A model generated the notes under the pieces. It did no database searches. It was given only the letters and a program-made list of their open reading frames with translations, and was not told the origin of the DNA. Made by a program: the position numbers and the translations under genes. Source: Neopestalotiopsis rosae (lineage: Eukaryota > Ascomycota > Sordariomycetes > Amphisphaeriales > Sporocadaceae). From it: a stretch of 64,000 nt of DNA. The DNA lies in NCBI GenBank assembly GCA_023078685.1, contig JALGAS010000002.1:1116001-1180000 (forward strand), given 5' to 3'. The first letter of the stretch is position 1. Every line of letters begins with the position of its first letter. Of the stretch, positions 61,336 to 64,000 are shown one piece after another.

Positions 61336-62885
61336 ATGACGAGATCAGACGCTTGGAAAGAGCAGCCAGATGGCTCGTGGTTACAAGCATACGAGTAAGT
61401 GCAATTCTTGCCGGCGGTCGTAACTGATTTCACTCCACGTCTCGGACGATATACTACTTATTTGAATTGCTACATTCACGTGTATCTTAGATCGCGGCTT
61501 GAGAAAATCAGCATCTCGGCCATGTTTTGGTTTTCGTCTGACACTACGCTGACTGCCGGTGTCCCAGTGGAATGGAAAAATACTTCTTCGCAATCTCTGC
61601 CCCTGAAGGCCAGCCGACGCCCTTCATGATTGGCAGCCGCGTCGCTTTTTCCTACAGCGGCGCCGAAGGGGAGGTCAAAACCATGCTGCGCGCAGCCTGG
61701 TTGAAGATGCGGACAAAGCAGCCCACGGTAGCAGCCGTGATAACGGACCAGGGGAAGCTGTACAAGCCGGCGGATGATGCGGTAATCAAGGAATGGCTGA
61801 AGCAGTCATTTGTGGTCCATGATCCGGAAGATGATCCTGAGTCCTGCTTCAGTCGGTTTCGACAGGTGCCTCACATCATTTTGCACTACTTTCCTCGCAC
61901 GAGGGAGCTTCTTCTTCAGGCCTGCCACGTACTCGTGGACGGTATAGGCGTTTTGTACCTCTGGAACGAGTTCTTTTCAACGCTGGCAAGCTCCACAGAG
62001 CCATTGGGCCGGCCAGCGTTTGGTTCAGAACATGCCCTCCTGCCACCCACGACCACGGAGCTCCTGGGCGTACCCAAGACGTCGTCCGAGGCAGGCCAGA
62101 AGCGGGCTAATGACTTGGTGGCCAACTGGGCCGGCAAGACCTACTCCGCGTCCGCCGCCGGCGTGCCCGTTGTGGCAGCCGGACAGCCGCCCGCGGACGC
62201 GTACCTCCGCCGGCAGGTACGCATCCCGCGCCCCGCCACGGCGTCCATCATCCGGACCTGCAAGCAGCGCGGGTACACGGTCACCTGCGCCTGGCAGGCG
62301 GCCGTGTTGCTCGCCATGCGCCGGCACCCCAATCCCCAGGGCTGTGCGGACCCGACGTGCGCCACGGCCACGGTCACCATGAACCTCCGCCCGCATTTCC
62401 GCGGCAGGGACTTTGACCCGCGGAAAGACTTTGTGGCGCCGTACTACTTTGCCATGCCGTACGATATAGCCTACGACGCCGACGAGGCCTCGTCGTTTGA
62501 CAAGCTGGCCCAGTACAACCGCGCATACTTTAAATCCGCCCTGACGCCCGAGAGCGGCGACTTGGAGATGATTCCCGCGTACCTGGACCTGTTCGTCGGC
62601 GCGACCGAGGCTGAGAAGCCGCCGACGCCAAGCTCGGCGCCGGTGCTGTCGAGCCTGGGCGTTGTTGACAAGTACCTGCAGTCGGAACACGGACCCTGGC
62701 AGATTACCGACTTTTGGCTCGCGGATACGACAACCATGGAGATGAGTCTGGTGTTTCTCTGGACTTGGGACGGGGAAATGGTGCTGAGCATGTCGCCGAA
62801 TGCGAAATACATGACCGAGGATATGGCGGATCGGTTTTTGAGCGAGGTTCGGGATATCATGATGGACGGGCTCAACATCTCTTAG
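61336..62885 (+). CDS. Condensation-fold acyltransferase (trichothecene-acetyltransferase-like)
   Basis: Two exons (61336-61394, 61568-62885; 173-base intron) encode about 458 residues. The catalytic motif HVLVDG (HxxxD; His about 140, Asp about 144) is present. The rest fits the CoA-dependent acyltransferase superfamily that includes BAHD, trichothecene acetyltransferases and NRPS condensation domains: FAISAPEGQPTPF near the N-terminus, TVTMNLRPHFRG, and a C-terminal half rich in beta strands. The classic DFGWG motif of BAHD enzymes is not seen; ITDFWLAD is in roughly that place. The first exon is short but starts at a good ATG and its GA|T splice gives a continuous DGMEKYFF. Such enzymes O- or N-acylate secondary metabolites. 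Codon use is strongly GC-rich in the middle. It is convergent with the esterase gene. Confidence 0.88.
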
Positions 62886-63106
62886 TCGGCAATTGGCATT
62901 AGTACTGGTATTAAAGTTATTGTAATGTTTTTTCGTTTCGTTTGGTTTCCTGAAGCCTGGTGTTTTGTTAAATCTTATCCAGGTTTGCTTATTTCACGGG
63001 AAAACGGTTCAGTTTTACAATAATACACAGTGATAATACAGCATAGATATTAAGCATTATATTGTAGGAAAACTTGGTAACAACTACAACTAGGTACACT
63101 CCCCCA
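62886..63106. other. Short convergent spacer
   Basis: This 221-base AT-rich tail-to-tail region lies between the acyltransferase and esterase genes; it is probably just two terminators. Confidence 0.5.
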
Positions 63107-64000
63107 TCAACAAGACCAACTCGTGGCATTGTTTGGGTCGCCAACACCATCGTAAATGGCCTTTTGCGGCCAAGGACACAACGGTCGCTGCCTCGAAATC
63201 TGCAGTGTGCCGGTGCTAATATTGAAGGCCGAGGCGACAATCGAGTCCACGGGCTCTGCCTCCTCGACCCAGTTCATGAGGGCCAAGAGGGCGTCGTGCT
63301 GCGGGTCAATGTTGTAGGGGACCGAGTAGTCGGTGGTGTAGCCGGCCAGGGCCATCTGCTGCCCGCCCCCGGCGATCATCCAGGGGGCGTTGACGCCCGT
63401 GGGGCTGAGCCAACAGTGCTGCATGCCGGGGATCAGGAACAGGCGGAAGAAATCGTCGACGCTGCCGCCGACGGCCGCCTTGGTCCGGTTGTAAAAGTCA
63501 ATGGACGAGCGCGTCGGGATATAGCCGTCGGAGCCGCCGTGGTAGATGATGAGCTTGCCGCCGCGGTCGCGGTAGGCCGAGATGTCAAAGTCGTCCGAGG
63601 TGGCGTTTCCGGGGTCAATGCGGAAGGCGTCGTACACCGTCTTGTCGCTGAAGTCATTGATGGTCCAGGACAGGTTGTCGTACAAGAAGTACTTTTCCCA
63701 GGCCTGATCAAAGTTGGACGGGTTGTTGTAAAGTTGCCAGATATCCCATTGAGCCTCCGAGCTGTGTTCGAGGCCTGGGTAGACAAAGGTTCCATTGTGA
63801 GTGTAAAAGTCGCTCCAGACCTTCTTGACATTTGCGATCTGTTCGGGTGTGAGGCAGCTGGAGTTGCTCACTCCGGCATTGCCACATTGAATCACGGATA
63901 AATCTGGGTTACAGATCTCGGGAGCGCTGATAATGTTATCCTTGAGTCCATCATCCCCATCACATTGGGCTTTGACCGTATTGGCTAGCAGCTGGAACTG
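63107..64000 (-). CDS. Tannase/feruloyl esterase family protein, C-terminal part (cut by window end)
   Basis: About 297 C-terminal residues are visible; the frame is open at base 64000, so the N-terminus with the signal peptide and nucleophile (Cys-Ser context) lies outside. Visible features: CDGDDGLKDNIISAPEIC, a calcium-binding segment typical of the tannase family; then TPEQIANVKKVWSDFYT; acid residue in YHGGSDGYIP; and His in IPGMQHCW, with Cys residues expected to pair. Many N-glycosylation sequons support secretion. Family members hydrolyse gallate or feruloyl esters from plant material. Its presence next to a secondary-metabolite locus may be chance; some clusters do use related esterases. 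It ends at the stop codon at 63107-63109. Confidence 0.93.
   Translation of the reverse strand, partial: QFQLLANTVKAQCDGDDGLKDNIISAPEICNPDLSVIQCGNAGVSNSSCLTPEQIANVKKVWSDFYTHNGTFVYPGLEHSSEAQWDIWQLYNNPSNFDQAWEKYFLYDNLSWTINDFSDKTVYDAFRIDPGNATSDDFDISAYRDRGGKLIIYHGGSDGYIPTRSSIDFYNRTKAAVGGSVDDFFRLFLIPGMQHCWLSPTGVNAPWMIAGGGQQMALAGYTTDYSVPYNIDPQHDALLALMNWVEEAEPVDSIVASAFNISTGTLQISRQRPLCPWPQKAIYDGVGDPNNATSWSC

Noticed and set aside
62025..62690. 221-codon minus-strand open frame
   Set aside because: It is the antisense shadow of the GC-rich acyltransferase exon.
63074..63901. 275-codon plus-strand open frame
   Set aside because: It is antisense to the tannase-family gene, which has clear family motifs.

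Overview
This window looks like nuclear DNA of a filamentous ascomycete. Short introns (about 47-220 bases, GT...AG, often with a CTNAC-type branch point) interrupt most genes. The gene set (Bem1 scaffold, Vps36 with two NZF fingers, M28 leucine aminopeptidase, tannase-family esterase, highly reducing polyketide synthase) is typical of Pezizomycotina. Sordariomycetes, possibly Hypocreales, is my inference and not proven. I see no recognisable transposon, tRNA or rRNA. All splice sites were placed by eye from reading frame, GT/AG signals and protein continuity.

Left part (0-30 kb) is mostly housekeeping. It holds a Ser-rich single-pass membrane protein with a 45-base tandem repeat in its tail, thymidylate synthase with a perfect MluI cell-cycle box upstream, a CENP-B-type HTH protein, Bem1 (with a likely 6-base first exon), a gene-poor stretch of about 7.5 kb with coding-like islands at 17.1-19.3 kb, a SAC3/GANP-family protein divergent from ESCRT-II VPS36, an unrecognised membrane protein, and an S9 (dipeptidyl-peptidase-5-like) protein that has lost two of three catalytic residues.

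Middle part (30-40.5 kb) carries an ABHD12-like hydrolase, an APH-fold phosphotransferase, a two-HKD phospholipase D and a secreted M28 aminopeptidase, all on the minus strand. A plus-strand secreted protein follows, made of four Cys-rich repeats separated by Lys-Arg sites and ending in a GPI-like tail.

Right part (40.8-64 kb) is accessory and looks like a secondary-metabolite locus. The core is an 11-exon highly reducing PKS (KS-AT-DH-MT-ER-KR-ACP, no release domain). Immediately upstream on the same strand is a stand-alone PLP-dependent alpha-oxoamine synthase. That pairing is the hallmark of sphinganine-analogue and related amino-polyketide pathways: the synthase would release the chain by decarboxylative condensation with an amino acid. 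Flanking genes are an ACS-family MFS transporter, a rhodopsin-like (PTH11-type) membrane protein, a GNAT acetyltransferase, a condensation-fold acyltransferase and a tannase-family esterase cut by the window end. No transcription factor or P450 is visible inside the window, so the cluster may be minimal or may extend to the right.
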